Shown piece after piece: positions 38,516 through 51,679 of a stretch of DNA of 64,000 bases. Under the pieces are notes generated by a model. It ran no database searches and was not told the DNA's origin. It saw only the letters and a list, made by a program, of their open reading frames with translations. Positions within the stretch are counted from its first letter, which is position 1; each line of letters opens with the position of its first letter. The position numbers and the translations under genes are program-made. Source of the DNA: Ooceraea biroi (Eukaryota; Arthropoda; Insecta; Hymenoptera; Formicidae); contig NC_039512.1 in assembly GCF_003672135.1 (NCBI RefSeq), positions 15,826,874 through 15,890,873 on the forward strand. The letters are read 5' to 3'.

Positions 38516-41500
38516 TATTATATCCAACATGTCAGAAAACGGATAATGAATAATCGTCGCTTTACATCGGCATTTGATTCAACTATCGGTTTTGATTACT
38601 AATTATAAATTCTCGTACTATGTATTGCTTCCTGTAATTATATATGAAATTCTATTTATTTGTAAATTTCTGTCAGGTAATATCACATGTAAATATCATA
38701 TTTCTCATACATTTATTCTACAGCACATCGTGTATTAGACGACGTGTCATGGAAAATAGGTATTTTTATTGTATATATTATGCGCATTTATTTGCACAAT
38801 CAATGTATTTTTAATTGGATACTTGACATACTTCTTGCTTTTCCATTTGCTTTCTCGTGCTTTCCGTTTTTTAATGTAAATTTTATGTTTGCTGCTTCGA
38901 CATTTTTCTCCAAGAATTTGCAAGCTTATTGACATCCTCTTTGTCGCGCAATTCACTGTTTTTCGCGATTGCGAAGAGGAGCGAGAAATGAATCAACGTT
39001 AATGGAGTTAGAGGTGGATTGTTAGAAGCTCGACACAATTCGTCACGTTTCCCTCTTGACATCAAAGGAATATGGGTCATCGCGCGCAATGTAAGTCGAA
39101 CGAGAATCCTTCGAAGGGCATTACAGATTACATCATCGTGGGCTTTTTCGCGTGTGGGAAGATTTTAAAACGGCAGCTGCTGAAGTCGCGTCGCCCTATA
39201 GGTGGCGAAGAAATGCGAGAAAGGATTACGACTTACGTCCCAGAGATAACGGGGGCAGAGATTTGCCGAGATTTCTGCAAAACTGATTCTCTCCACGCCC
39301 TTTTGTTAGAAGCGAGTCCTTTGAGAAAAAAGTATCGAATATCGAACACTGTAGAAAAGTGCATTTATAAAAAAGTTTCCTGTATTTATAAATAATCTGC
39401 ATCTAGATAATGCCGGGATAGATGGGAAAGATGACCAATCGTTTTAATTTGTGATCGCACAGTTATGTTAACACTCAATCTGTGGTGAGCTTTAATTATG
39501 TTTGTAACAGGCGATTTAAGTTAATAAAAGTTTTGCAAGAAAAATATCATAATTGTGAAAATATTTCCATTTTTAAATTAAATGTTTTGTCTGCTGAAAA
39601 CAAGTCCTTACATTTTTCGAAAAATTTTTTTGTTTTAAATACAATATTTCAGGAAAGAAAACATTAAAATAATACTCGTCTATTTTTTTAAGATTTTTGT
39701 ATTGAAAAACAGAGCTGTTTTTGGTAATCAAAAAAGAGACTATGTGATCTATTCCGGAGTTACTTTGTATGAAAAAACAGAAACTGTTTTGATATGTTTG
39801 CTTACAAGTTTTCAAACATTTAGGAAGCCGGAGTTACGGATGTCTCACTGACACACTGCACTGTGTAAAATGTTATATTCAGAGAACGCATAATCATTCC
39901 ATGTGAGGTGAAAAGATGGTGGTGAAAAGAAACATCTCTGTACACTCATCGTGTACCGCGCGAGCGTCGGGGAAGATATAATATCTCAACTTTACAGCTG
40001 TAGAAGGAACATGAATGAGTAGCATGTAATATCGAGGCGCGCATTCTCGGTTGAAAAGAGCAGCTGTAACAGTTTAGGCAACGTTGAACGGGAGGATACG
40101 ACCGGAAGGAAGGAGCGAAAAATGCATGTGGCGTGGAGAGGAATCACGAGAGAGAAAGAATCTTCCCTTTTTCACCTGATATAAATAGATTCTCGACGTG
40201 GAGCCGGGAGAATCAGAGTCGTGGCGCGTGTCTTTCCTTAGTTATCCCGTAACATTTCATTCGACGGAGATGCAACTCGTTCGTTTGCGCGAGTTTAGCA
40301 CGGAATTAGTCGACTCGGTACTGCTGGCAAATGGCATTTGTAAATTGCGGGAACGTAACGTACGTGGTGTGCTATCGTTGCGAGGGTGTTACGTACGAGG
40401 GTGTTGCAGATACAAGCGAGCCAGCTTGAGCTATGCGCGACGCTAATTAATGACACAAGTGCAACCCCAAAGCAATCCATCAGCGATCGGTAATCCTTAG
40501 CGTGTTAGCGCGACGATTATTTTCTGATGGGATTGTCGGGAATCCCATCACTATCACATTCATTGTAGTTAGGCACTATGAAGACTTCTACAGTATTCTC
40601 GCTCGCAAATGAGAATTAATAAGCTTTCGGCGCATTGTGATTTAGTGTGATTCACGGAATCGAATTATGAATCAAGCGCCAATCTTGCGCATTGTGATCG
40701 CCAGGAATAATCTGTCGCATTGAAAACGGAGGGCGTATATTATTGTACCTAAACTATATTCGCATTGTGTTCCGCAATAATATTATCCCAGATGTGAGAT
40801 TTGCCGATGGAAGTCAATAGGGGTGACACGATTATTGTAGTCGAAGTCGAACTTTGCGAGGCGTTAGTATATTCAACCAAATTTTATACGCGAATGCATC
40901 GGGAGATCACTCATGCGTTTTAAATATAACAAGTGCAATTATTATGAAACTTTTGCGTCAAAGTTAAAGGATCTCGCGCGCATCGTGTATACGAGCGAAT
41001 ATTGGCGCAGTGCGGCTGTCAGAAAACTCTCATTTCATCTGAAATTTGTTCTCATTTATTACGCGATATCAGTGAGTTCTGGCTTGTCGGATTAATTATC
41101 TTGCGAGTGAGACCGCCTCGATCGAAACAGGATATTGGTACCACCCGTCCAAATTACTCTTCAATCTGCCCTCGCTCACGTTGCATCATCAAAGTTATAG
41201 TATTCAATTTTAATGAGCTCTACGTCTCCATCTTCTTCGTTTCAAGTACTTAATTGCGTAACATTGTGCACTATTATTTCTCCATTCATGCCAAACACTC
41301 AAGAGGGATTTAATATCCCTCTTAATTTCCGGACAGTAACATCCGCTTGAAAAAAACGCTATTTCTCTTTAATATCTCTGTTTGTGGAAGAGAAAACTCT
41401 GCCGCGTGCGCGTATACGATACGAAGGAAAGCTTTCCGCGTGGAAAAAATTGAAAATGTTTTCGCGCAGGTTTGCATCTTAATTAAAAACACACAGTGTA

Positions 41501-41769
41501 GTTTAAACACTTTAATGAATGCATCATCACTTTGTTGCTTTGCAAGTCTCATTTTTCTTCATGTACTTTCTTATTTAGTTAAAGTCAGTATTAATATTAA
41601 ATTTAAAAATATACTACATAACTAACTAACTTTATTTATTATATATGCTACATTCTAGTTCCTACTATATTCTATTCTAGTTACAGCCTGTACTTACGAT
41701 ATATAAAGATTTATATTAATTATAGTGATAGAGCTACAATAAAAAATACACACATTAACAAAAATAATA
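38516..41769. other. Non-coding, no gene recognised
   Basis: AT-rich sequence. A segment at 39404-39470 resembles 23909-23984 (see findings), suggesting an old dispersed repeat. Small perfect inverted repeats lie at about 40528-40548 and 41303-41321 (gagggatttaatatccctc). Open frames (39072-39395, 40198-40446, 41347-41625) have no recognisable domain. Confidence 0.5.
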
Positions 41770-41950
41770 TTGAGTCATTCAAAAGGTTTGATTCGATTTT
41801 TGTTTTGTTACATTTAGTAGAAATAAATTATTCGAGCAAGTAATCACCATCGTCGTCTATAATTTGACATTGTCGTCTATGACATAAAGATTATCAATAT
41901 TGTTACTTGTATTACATGTATAAATCGATCCGAACTTTTGACTGATCTAA
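41770..41950 (+). mobile_element. 181-bp MITE with mariner-like ends, copy 1
   Basis: The left end begins ttgagtcattcaaaaggttt, and the reverse complement of the right end begins ttagatcagtcaaaagttcg. TA flanks both ends (41768-41769 and 41951-41952). A diverged relative in the opposite orientation lies at 60349-60563 and shares an internal caagtaatcaccatcg block followed by a cattgtc-containing block. No coding capacity. The ends are mariner-like, so mobilisation by a mariner transposase is inferred. Confidence 0.65.
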
Positions 41951-43951
41951 TATTTTGGAAGATACATTTATGTTATATTTATTAGATCTCTTATAGAGAA
42001 TGCACAGTCAAATATAAATGCATTAAATGGAATCGTAGCAGTCCTAAATATTCCGCATGTCAAGATAAAAGCTTTTATTTTTATTATTCGTAGAGAGCTA
42101 TTTTTTCCAAAATAGTCCTTTTATTTATCTGCTTGTTGTTTTTTATCATACCGATACGTATATCGTTCGCATTCTATTTTTTATTTTATATTTTTATATG
42201 ATACATGATGATAGTGCGTTACGATGATGTGTAAGTGTGACACATAATATATTGAAATGATTTAACTATTACCGTAAAAGTCCGATCTATGTTTCCATTG
42301 TAAAATGTATTCAGCCGAGTGATATTTATAGATTCACCTCCATCGATTATTGAATTGATGTGTTCAAGCGTTAAGTGTGAGCGACCATCAAAGTTTCGTT
42401 TCGAAATGTTCCCACGTCTATTAGTCGCGAATATCGAGAGATTTCTCGAGGATTATGCGGCTTCGGAGCGAGTTTCGTACTTACGTATTGACTCGAATGA
42501 GCGGCATTACGACTTGTACTTCGTACTTGATTAATCAGGATGAAATTTCGCCCCTAATGTTTCATGTCGAATATCAATCACACTCAAGAAGAGTGATAGA
42601 AAAAATTGAAAGTTTAAATTTTGGTCAAAGTACTTTATTACTTTATTATTTATTACATTATCTCTATGTTGCACATTCTTTGAAGAATAGACATTATCTC
42701 AACTTACGAAATTATTGTGATAACGTTTTTGATGTACAATCGAGTTACTCATTTGTGTTCGTTCTGAATCTGCAGTGTCATGAGCAGAAAAGTTTGAGAG
42801 CAAGAGTACTTGACGCGTTATTCCCAAGTAGTCAAGAACATCGAAGGCTGCTTTACAATCAATTAAGAAACTGCAAGCTCAAGGCTTGCGTCCTTCACCT
42901 TTCTCGTATTTCATCCTTCATTGCGTCATTCAAGAGCAATCGAAATATTTAAGTGGTTGCAATCTGATGCAAATAAAGGAAAGAAGAAGAAGAAAGAAAC
43001 AATACTTACTACGCACAAGCTTTAGAGATAATATTTTATCGGCACGTACTTGTGATACGTATATAATATCGAAAGATTTGAATTTTAATTTTATGAAACC
43101 GTATTTTTTGAAAGAAATTGTTATCGATTGCTATTTAAAATTTATGTTTAAATAAAGTACGTAAATTTTGACTGACAACATTTTGTCGGACAACATTTCC
43201 GAAACTTTAATTTATACGAGTAATTTTCTATCTTCATACATTCGTAATACGAAAGCTATTGCTGCATTGATATTTTAGTGAGAGAGTAATTGGTTGCAAA
43301 TTTAATTAAAGTTAAGATGGCGAGTTTTGAGACACTCCGTATTGAAAAAGATTTCAGTTCGTAGCAATGCCGAAGGCGGACGACTTTGTGTGAGTGTGAA
43401 ATAAACTTTCGCCTTAATTTAATTGACTTCCGCGACTTCGAGATTGCATAGCGATGCATTAAGAGACGCTTGATGATGAGTCAGCCGGGTACCCTCCGAG
43501 ACGGCCGACGGAAAAGCAGACGCAAATCATTTAATTAATTTTATAAAAACAATGATACTATCGGAGACGAGATGACAGATTTTTCGAAAATTTTTTCTTT
43601 AATTTTTTCATGTTTCTAATGAGTTTTCTTGTCCTTCCTCTCTTCTATACATGCGAGAAAATCGGATGGCAGTTGCACTTAGTCGTCTGCAAAAGATTAT
43701 GCACTCCGTTGTACAACGGGGATGCTATTTTAAACGAAAGCTTTCAGGATAAGTCTTTCAGCAATGCAAATCAGACGGAGACAATCAATATTGCATTCGA
43801 CAGCGAGAATCGGTATTAAGAAATGTGCTTTAAGCTGAGTTAATCTTACGACTGAATTGTAAAATTTTCCTTACATGCGAAAACATTTTTATTACTTGTT
43901 ATTACATTATTTGTACTTTGATACGTTTATATTGAATTGATCGGAAAGTCC
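41951..43951. other. Non-coding, one unassigned long frame
   Basis: AT-rich. A 165-codon ATG frame at 42455-42952 is the longest non-transposase ATG frame in this part. It has no recognisable motif and biased Leu/Tyr/Ser content expected from AT-rich DNA, so it is not called as a gene. Confidence 0.45.
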
Positions 43952-44123
43952 ATGTTGGCTTCCTTAGAAAAATTCAAACGCAAAACTCTGCATTACGAAT
44001 TAATACAAAATTCTGCGTTACCGGAAAATCCGTGCAGATTTTTTAGCAGCGTTCAGACGCAAAACTTTGTATTAATTCTTAATGCAGAGACTTGCGTTTG
44101 AATTTTGCTGAGGAAGCCAACAT
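43952..44123. mobile_element. 172-bp hairpin (palindromic MITE-like repeat)
   Basis: Arms of about 67 bp (43952-44018 and 44057-44123) are inverted copies with about seven mismatches, starting atgttggcttcc at the left and mirrored at the right. The central 38 bases are unpaired or weakly paired. No clear target duplication was found, so mobility is inferred from structure only. Confidence 0.6.
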
Positions 44124-46402
44124 AAATAAAGAATTTCTTGTTCCCTATATAACATATACGTGAACACAAAACATCCAATTATCTGCGGTATTTCCGCGAG
44201 AATTGTATCTTCAAATACAAGCTTAAATACTATCACTAAACTTGTCGACTTCGTTTCCACAATGTCGAGTACATCTTTCCCGAGTGATCGATTGCTTTTC
44301 CCGTCCCGGACGCGTTTTGCGCCCGAGAGAAACCTTTTCGATGGGGCAAGACGTATGCCGGGTGCGCCATGGGACGCCGCATTAGTCGGGGTTAAAAACG
44401 TAAGTCGAAGAAAATGAAGGATCGATCGAGACGATATTCCGGAGGGCGCGAACCTCGGGAATTTCTTGTATGTACACGTATTTGCAATCCGGAATGCAGA
44501 CGGAGACGGCTGACGGGATTCCTCCCTTCGCGCCGTATTTCTCCTTACATCCAACCCCCGCATATCCGTACGTGTGCGTCTATATGTGCATAGATACACA
44601 CAAGGTGCTCTCGAGAGGACGTGGAAATATCTCGTGGCCGGGCGAGTCGAGATTGCACTGTAAAAACATGCGTGGAATACATTACGAGTGCTTTAACCGC
44701 CGTTGCACGCGCGCGGGAGAATCGACGACGCTCTATCTTAAATCGCACGTTCCCTCCGTTGCGGAAGTTTACGTCCCGGATTTAATCCCGCAAGAGACAC
44801 TAAGAGGAACTAACTAGGGGGAGATATTCTAATAATGAGAAGTTTACCTCGGGCACGAAAGTTGATGGCAACATTTACGACGGATACCGCGGTAATCGCT
44901 GTCGCGAATTTCGGTTCCGCCGAGACGCCAACTCTTTCCGCCACGGAATTGGGGATGAGAGTCTGCGGCGAAAGTTTCACGGATCCGTGCCAAAAGTAAC
45001 GATCGATTATCCGCATTACCCGTAAATGTCGCTCCGCATTATACAGACATAATAATGAATAAGTGAATAAAAGATTGCGGATAAACCGCATAAATATGTA
45101 ATACATCTCGTCACGAACGTGTGATTATGCAATCACGTAACGATAAAAAATGCATCGAATGATTCAAAGCGACCTGATTTTCAGTTGTTAAAAGCGCGCT
45201 TTTACGGAGAATGAAAGCATCGATCCCACGTACTTGTTCATTATTCTTATTTTGGCGTATCTTGTTATTTGCGTCCAAGAATGGAGATGGAACGGGGAGA
45301 AGGAGGGGTTGCATGTATGCGAAGTCTCACCAATTGAAAATCTGGCTCTCGTCAGCGGTGCTACTCGCTCTGTAACTCGCTCACTTCTGGCACCTTGTAT
45401 AGCTGGCGGGTGTGAACGAGACGATTATTTAATTTCGCGCGGGGAACAAGGGGGATGAAAAAACGACGCTCCGGGGAGCGGTCATCGGCTGGTCGGTACT
45501 CATGATGAAACCTGTTGAAGATAAGCGGGCACATCAGGGATTGAAGCATCAAACGGAGATAATAATTGAATGCTGCTTTGCGCGTAATTAATTGCTGTAA
45601 CGCGCTGGCGATGATCGCATGTGCGAATGCGGATCATTCGCCCTCTCCCTTCTGATCGAAGACCGGTAACAAAGGCCGAGCGAACGTATGTTATATTATT
45701 TATGCGTGTCGCGCTTGCTTAATACCGGCCGAAATGGTGAACAAATCGCGCGAGTACACAGCGAATCGCATTATTGCAGGGATTCCGTGCTAATCTGTCG
45801 ACTGTGAGCAAATTGGCGATGCTAAACAAATATCAATCGCGTTCACATTCGGTTATAGCTGCGCACACTCTTTTCGGCGATCTCACCTGCAGCTTGTTTA
45901 TTTAATCTTCGTGAATTGTTATAAACATTCTGAAATAACATACCGGCATAGCCAAGTCTGCAGTATCCGAATTAGGATACCGCAGTCGGAATGTTTGAAT
46001 AAAATTTCTAGTGATCCGATGATCTCAGCATAACGATTACGCAATTTGTTGTTCGCGAACAAATGCAAACGCACCGGCAAGTTTTATCATTCTACAAACA
46101 TCTAAACTGACAAGTAATGTGAGTCATTTAACGAACAATGCGAATTATTTATTTGCGGATATTGCACATTATTACGAGATGATAAACAGTTGGCCAAAAT
46201 TATGGTTCTATTATTTACTTCATATAATTTCATGTTATAATATATATTTTATGAATTTTATCTCCAAACTGTTTCTCGTAATTATAACTTAATCGTATGG
46301 GCTTTTAAATGTGCAGACGCACGCATGCACACACGCAGAGAAAATAATCATTTTATTTAATGGCTTTGGAAATTCAGAGAGGACATAGATTTCATTACTA
46401 CA
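44124..46402. other. Non-coding, no gene recognised
   Basis: GC-richer than the neighbours from about 44270 to 45800. A donor-like aac|gtaagt occurs at 44399/44400, but the frame before it (44160-44417) starts with GTG and has no domain. Opposing frames at 44072-44599 (minus) and 44470-44817 (plus) are treated as chance. Confidence 0.45.
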
Positions 46403-46834
46403 TCATAACAGATTAGCATCGACTACATCCGTATGAAATCCATGTTCTGCTGGCGAAGCAAAACATAATAGTAAATTATAACATGATGGTAAATTGTCGA
46501 AGAAATCGAGCAGATCTGCAGCTTGGTGATTGGTAGACAAAATATAACAAATTTCATGTTGCAATTCTTCCAACTTTCTGCCAACGAAGATCGTAACAAA
46601 CGCTTCGTAAATTTTCCTCTCGGTGGACTTGGCTCTCTGGAAAAATATTGTTTTACGATGGCAATCGCAATGCATTAGAATCAAATCTTCTATCAGAAAA
46701 TCAGAATGCTGGTGTATCCGCGATATTTTGTTTGCTGAACATAGTTGAATGTATATTGCAATTTGATTCAATAATTCAGGGAATTCAAATGTATAACATT
46801 TAGTATATACAAATTTGTTAAATGCACGATTCGA
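46403..46834 (-). CDS. Unidentified exon-like open reading frame
   Basis: The minus-strand frame is open for 143 codons between an upstream TAA (46835-46837) and a terminal TGA near 46403. There is no ATG at its beginning; the first in-frame Met is internal (LILMHCDCHRK), and the longest bounded version would start with TTG, so an ATG-started gene is unlikely. Read as a 3' terminal exon it could follow an acceptor in tatgttcag before codons for NKISRIHQHSD. The composition looks protein-like: mixed charge, Cys and His scattered, amphipathic stretches such as RKLEELQHEICYIL and LLDFFDNLP, and no low complexity. I do not recognise the family. It may be an exon of a host gene, a decayed gene fragment or a chance frame. 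Confidence 0.25.
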   Translation of the reverse strand, partial: SNRAFNKFVYTKCYTFEFPELLNQIAIYIQLCSANKISRIHQHSDFLIEDLILMHCDCHRKTIFFQRAKSTERKIYEAFVTIFVGRKLEELQHEICYILSTNHQAADLLDFFDNLPSCYNLLLCFASPAEHGFHTDVVDANLL

Positions 46835-47765
46835 TTACACGTTAATGGAGATTCTAGAGTCCATTAAACAATAGTTCACGAATACTTTACACATAATTGC
46901 AACGTATGCGTGTTTGCAAAAGTTTATATGATCAAAGCTATTTTTATTTATTAATAACGATGACACATAATATTTTTAATCAAAGCCATTTTGCCATCTT
47001 TTGAACAACAGTTTGATCCCGCGCCGATAAGATGACTCATCTTTTGACGCAATCCATTCATTTGTGACTTTACGAACTTTTGCAAGCATCTAATACGTAC
47101 TATGTATGTTTATAAAATATCTTTATAATATAAATATCTAGATGATACAGAGATATTTAGCGAAAAGCGAGCGTTTCCCCTATCGAGAGCACGATCTCAC
47201 GATTGATTTCAAATGATCGAGATAATTCCAGTATTCATCGGTCCCTGGTGACGATCATCCCGGGTGACGCACCTCGCGACGTCCTAAACGACGTTATGAA
47301 TTATGCCCGGGCATTACGTATGCGCCGACAGGAATGACAAACGATTCGTTATCGTCTCCGCGACTGGAACAAATCGTCGGGCAGATCCCCGCCAGATTAC
47401 CGATATCCGGCCAGAATTCGTTCGGACACGTACGTGAAGAGAATACCCCTTGCGCGAGATTAAAGCGCGCGCAAATTACTCGCGCGCGCTCTAATGATCC
47501 CCGGAGAGAGATCCATCCGCGGTCACACGATTGATCGATTCGCCACATTAAAGTCCATTTGTGAGATAATGAGATGCACTCTGATTGTTGGGATGCGCGG
47601 ATTCTTCGCGATACAAACTACGCGGTTACGCCGTTACGGTTTATTCATCGATTGCGATATTTTATTGTTACGTAATAGCATGTCACGTGTGAATATCCGT
47701 TGTTAATGTCGGGAAAACGTATGCGTAACTTATTAAGCTCACATGTTTCAATTAACTGTGCCAAA
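46835..47765. other. Non-coding, no gene recognised
   Basis: AT-rich up to about 47150, then CpG-richer around 47250-47560, where frames on both strands (47294-47548 minus, 47334-47534 plus) overlap and are considered spurious. Confidence 0.5.
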
Positions 47766-48346
47766 AAAGGATTTTCAATAGTCGAGAACTCTAGGCAATA
47801 TGCCAAATAACAATATAGATACCCCAGAACTCCTCGGAAAAAGAAAAAACTTTCAACGGCTAGAACTTTTTTATTTGTGTATTTAAAGGATTTTTAATAG
47901 TCGAGAACTCTAGGTAATATGCCAAATAACAATATAGATGTCCCAGAACCCCTCGGAAAAAGAAAAAATTTTCAGGGTTAGAACTTTTTCATTTATGGGT
48001 CTGATGGATTTTTAATAGCCGAGAACTCTAGGCAATATGCCAAATAACAATATAAATATACCAGAACTACTCGGAAAAAGAAAAACTTTCAACGGCTAGA
48101 ACTTTTTCATTTGTGTATTTAAAGGATTTTCAATAGTCGAGAACTCTAGGTAATATGCCAAATAACAATATAGATGTCCCAGAACTCCGCAGAAAAAGAA
48201 AAAACTTTCAACGGTTAGAACTTTTTCATTTGTGTATTTAAAGGATTTTCAATAGTCGAGAACTCTAGGCAATATGCCAATTAACAATATAGATATTCCA
48301 GAACTCCCCGAAAAAAGAAAAAATTTTCAAGGCTAGAACTTTTTTA
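47766..48346. repeat. Five-unit tandem array, period 118-119 bp
   Basis: Unit starts (the ggattttcaatag motif) are at 47769, 47888, 48006, 48124 and 48243; the last unit is truncated near 48346. Each unit carries ggattt(t/c)aatag, gagaactctagg, aatatgccaaataacaatat, a cagaac block, an A-rich gaaaaagaaaaa segment and ctagaactttt. Units differ by scattered substitutions, and no unique spacers lie between them. This is a minisatellite or short satellite array without coding capacity. Confidence 0.92.
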
Positions 48347-50335
48347 GAATTATACCAAGTGGCATAATTAACGAGAAACGGAGGTTGTCGATAATTCCGA
48401 ATAATAGCCAAATAAAATTTGCGTTTTATTTAACGTCGAACAAAACTCTCAGCGTTAGCTGATTGATATCTCGTTAAAGGAAGCTGCGAGAATTCGTTAA
48501 AGGAAGCATACACATCCGCAGAATCGTGTGACGGAATGGCTTCGCAGCCTCACGGGCACTACAGGCCTACAATCAAACGCCGTAATTTGTCGGAAACAAC
48601 GCGATCGACCGGGGGAAAGCTCCGACTGTTTGCCGTGGAAGCGCCACGTCCGGTTTGGACGGGACGAGGCTCGTCATTAGGCTAATTATTAATGCTGCAA
48701 GGGACGAAGCCGTAACGCGCGCACAGACAGAGGTAACGCTGCCGGCGCCGGCGTTAATTCGGCCGACATGTTGCGGCACGTTGGCGAAAATTTGCATGAG
48801 ACTGGCGAAAGTTTCCGTGCAGAATACATGCTATCGCATCCGGAAATATTCACCGGTTCATGCGGATGTCTATTTAACGTTAAATTCCGTAAAGGCGTGC
48901 ATAATGTTCGTTCTGCGATAATTTTTTCCTCTCTCTCTTTCTCAAATATATATGCGTTTTAAATAATGGCGTTGCAAATAAACTGAACTATCTAAGGACC
49001 TTTGGTATTTTATGAGTTTAAGCTTTGATAGCTTTTGCGTTTAATATCATGTGCATTTTAATTAACTCTTGGCACGTGCACGGAGATTGAATTAAAGCTC
49101 GTACTTTGGATATTATGGTAATTAAATGCAATTTTTAAAGAATGTATTCCCGGCAAATGGTGTGTGAAATATCTCAAATAGAATTTTCCAAATGATATTT
49201 TGTTTAACTAACGATAGCAGATTATATATAGTTTTAAAAAAGCAGTTTTTTATATTGATTAAATTATTAATAATATAATATTCTGTATATTTTGACGCGA
49301 CAAGCGTGATAAGTGCCTGTCACAGAAAACCGGAAAGATACAGCTGCGTCATATTAATTCTTAATCTCGTGTAATTCATACGCATTGTACAAATTCGATA
49401 TTCGCATAAAGCAATGTCCGCGTGCAATGTTCTCATCATTCCGTAGAATTGAACTTGTATGTACAATTTCGCCCGGTATCGACGCGCGTTATGCATAGTT
49501 TACGAAGCGGATTTATTTCAGATGGAAACGTCATACATACAAAATCCGAATAACTTCTTAAAATATTGACAAAGCGAGATCGTACGGCGAGTCATCGATC
49601 CCCGCACGTGCCTAACGTGCCCCGAGCGTTCTTCGCGTTTCCGCAACGTAAAGGTACATGTATCACACCTCGAAAACTTTGACAAGTGGAAAGCGTAAAA
49701 GGTCGCTAGATGCTTGTTTTCATTCTCACGCTTTGCTCCAGAGTGCAAAATGAGGGAAATGCGAATTGCCAATTCTACAGCTGATTTTAAAAGTGAGAAG
49801 CTTCTTTTGAGTCGCTCTGTACATCCGCACATTACCGTACCAAGCCCTGCGGGAACGATGCGAGCAGAGACAAGCTCGTTAGCTAACCGATTAGAGCATT
49901 TGCCTAGCTTCGCCGCTTCTAAGGGGCAGAGGGGAGAGAGAGGGATGAATGATACCGTCGTCGCTGCCTTCGTCGCTGCCTTCGTCGTCGTCGCCGTTAT
50001 CGGGAAACCAGCAACGAAGTTCGATTCGTCGTGATTCTCGGATTGTCCCGCGGTATCCAGGACGATTATGAAATTGGATCGATATTCTGATCGATGTACT
50101 TTGAACTCATGCGCCGAGTTCTCGCTGATTGTTTCCTGGACGGAATGTCGCGCTGCCTTTTGCTTAAAGTGGATACGAATGGATCTGCGACGCCAGCATT
50201 CGTAATGGAATATTCGATATTACGTACAGAAGAGCGATTTAATTTACTTATCTATATCATACTCGGGGAGAAGCTAAGCACAGTCGGTAACACAATCGTA
50301 TTTTATCTGTATTATACAGATTTAACGAAATCGCT
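48347..50335. other. Non-coding, no gene recognised
   Basis: Contains CpG-rich patches around 48540-48880 and 49560-50160. A short (gtcgtcgctgccttc)-type duplication at about 49957-49990 causes an Ala/Val-rich stretch in the 49714-50034 frame. No domain was recognised in any frame. Confidence 0.5.
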
Positions 50336-50457
50336 CGCACACTGAGTACTTTATATTTTTAAGCGTTTTATTATTTCATATTTTTATTTACACGTCACCC
50401 GCACACTGACTACTTTATATTTTTAAGCGTTTTATTATTTCATATTTTTATTTACAC
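50336..50457. repeat. 64-bp tandem duplication
   Basis: The block starting cgcacactga at 50336 recurs at 50400 and remains nearly identical for about 58 bases (through tttttatttacac), differing at single positions such as gag/gac. The frame at 50094-50345 ends inside the first unit. Confidence 0.85.
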
Positions 50458-51679
50458 CTTTTGCGACACGACATAATTTTAATCTGAGATAAAAAGTAGG
50501 ATTAAACAAGTGAGTTTTATATCACTGCTGCATTCGATTAAAGATCTGGTTAATTTTTTAATGTTAAGTTTATTTTTACTATTTCAATGTAAAATTTGCA
50601 TACGTTTGCACATTGTTATGTACCTGTATGCTTATAAATTCTTTCAGAATATTTAAATACGAGAAAGTCTAAAAAATATAATGTCCGGTTTTTGCAATTT
50701 GAAAATCTGATCACATTATTAGTATACATCTCCCTGTTTCTGAATGGAACTTGCATTCCCTCTTACATCAAAATATATGATAGCAGTAATTCTCTAAATT
50801 GGCGCAATCTCAGAAATCCGTTCGGCGACAATAACCAACGCTAAAACCGATCGTCGAAACTCTGGTAAACCTTGTTAGCGGGCCATTGTATATCTTGCTT
50901 ACAGAACATTGCAGCGCGTTTTACGAAGTTCATGAAGCGCGTTATACGCGATGAAGAAAAGTTCCTTGGAGTACCTTTAGCCGCTCTCGGACGAGCGACA
51001 GTTATTCTGGAAGGACGTTCTCTCGATGCTCGGCAAATCTCGTCCCTTAATAGCGAATCACAACTTTCCAGCGAACGTGTAAGGTAATTGTCGAGCTCAT
51101 TCTTGTAACCTATCAAGTCACTCTCCGTCGACTTTGTAAAAAAATGCTCAAGTGTCCCGAACGGAAGGAACTTATAACCGAAGTCTGACTATTAAGAAAG
51201 AATATTAACAGACACGCCCATGTGCTTGTTAAACAGATTAAATTCTTACTTCTTGGAATTTTTGTCATTTTATAGCGTATAAAAAATCGTAATCATTTCG
51301 CGATTGGTGGTTTGTACCAGTGATTTGTTATAGTAACATCACGTTTTTCGCAAACTCCACTTTAAATACGTGATTCAAACTTAATATTCTCTTGAATAAC
51401 GCATGTAGTTTAGTTTTTGCTTCGTATAAAGATTAAAACTTAATTAATGTCTTAACAGAAGAATATGTATTAATCACATGCACATGCATGTGTTGGCAAT
51501 ATTTTATGGTAAATAAAATATAATAGACAAATAGCAACGACAATAAAAATAATAAAATTTTATATCTATATTTTTGAATCGCCAGAAACTTCATTTAATT
51601 GAATTTGATTTCAATTAAATAATAAAATTTTATTGCATTTTGTAAATGAAATTGAATATTTTGTTAAATATTTAAAATT
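50458..51679. other. Non-coding, no gene recognised
   Basis: AT-rich. Opposing frames at 50841-51116 (minus) and 50872-51087 (plus) mirror one another and are unassigned. Imperfect repeats of an AATAAAATTTTAT motif occur at about 51546-51640. Confidence 0.5.

Noticed and set aside
42455..42952. 165-codon ATG frame
   Set aside because: No recognisable motif and AT-driven Leu/Tyr/Ser composition; a frame of this length is not implausible by chance in 64 kb.
47766..48346. CRISPR-like array
   Set aside because: The units are contiguous 118-bp repeats with no unique spacers, and the host is eukaryotic.
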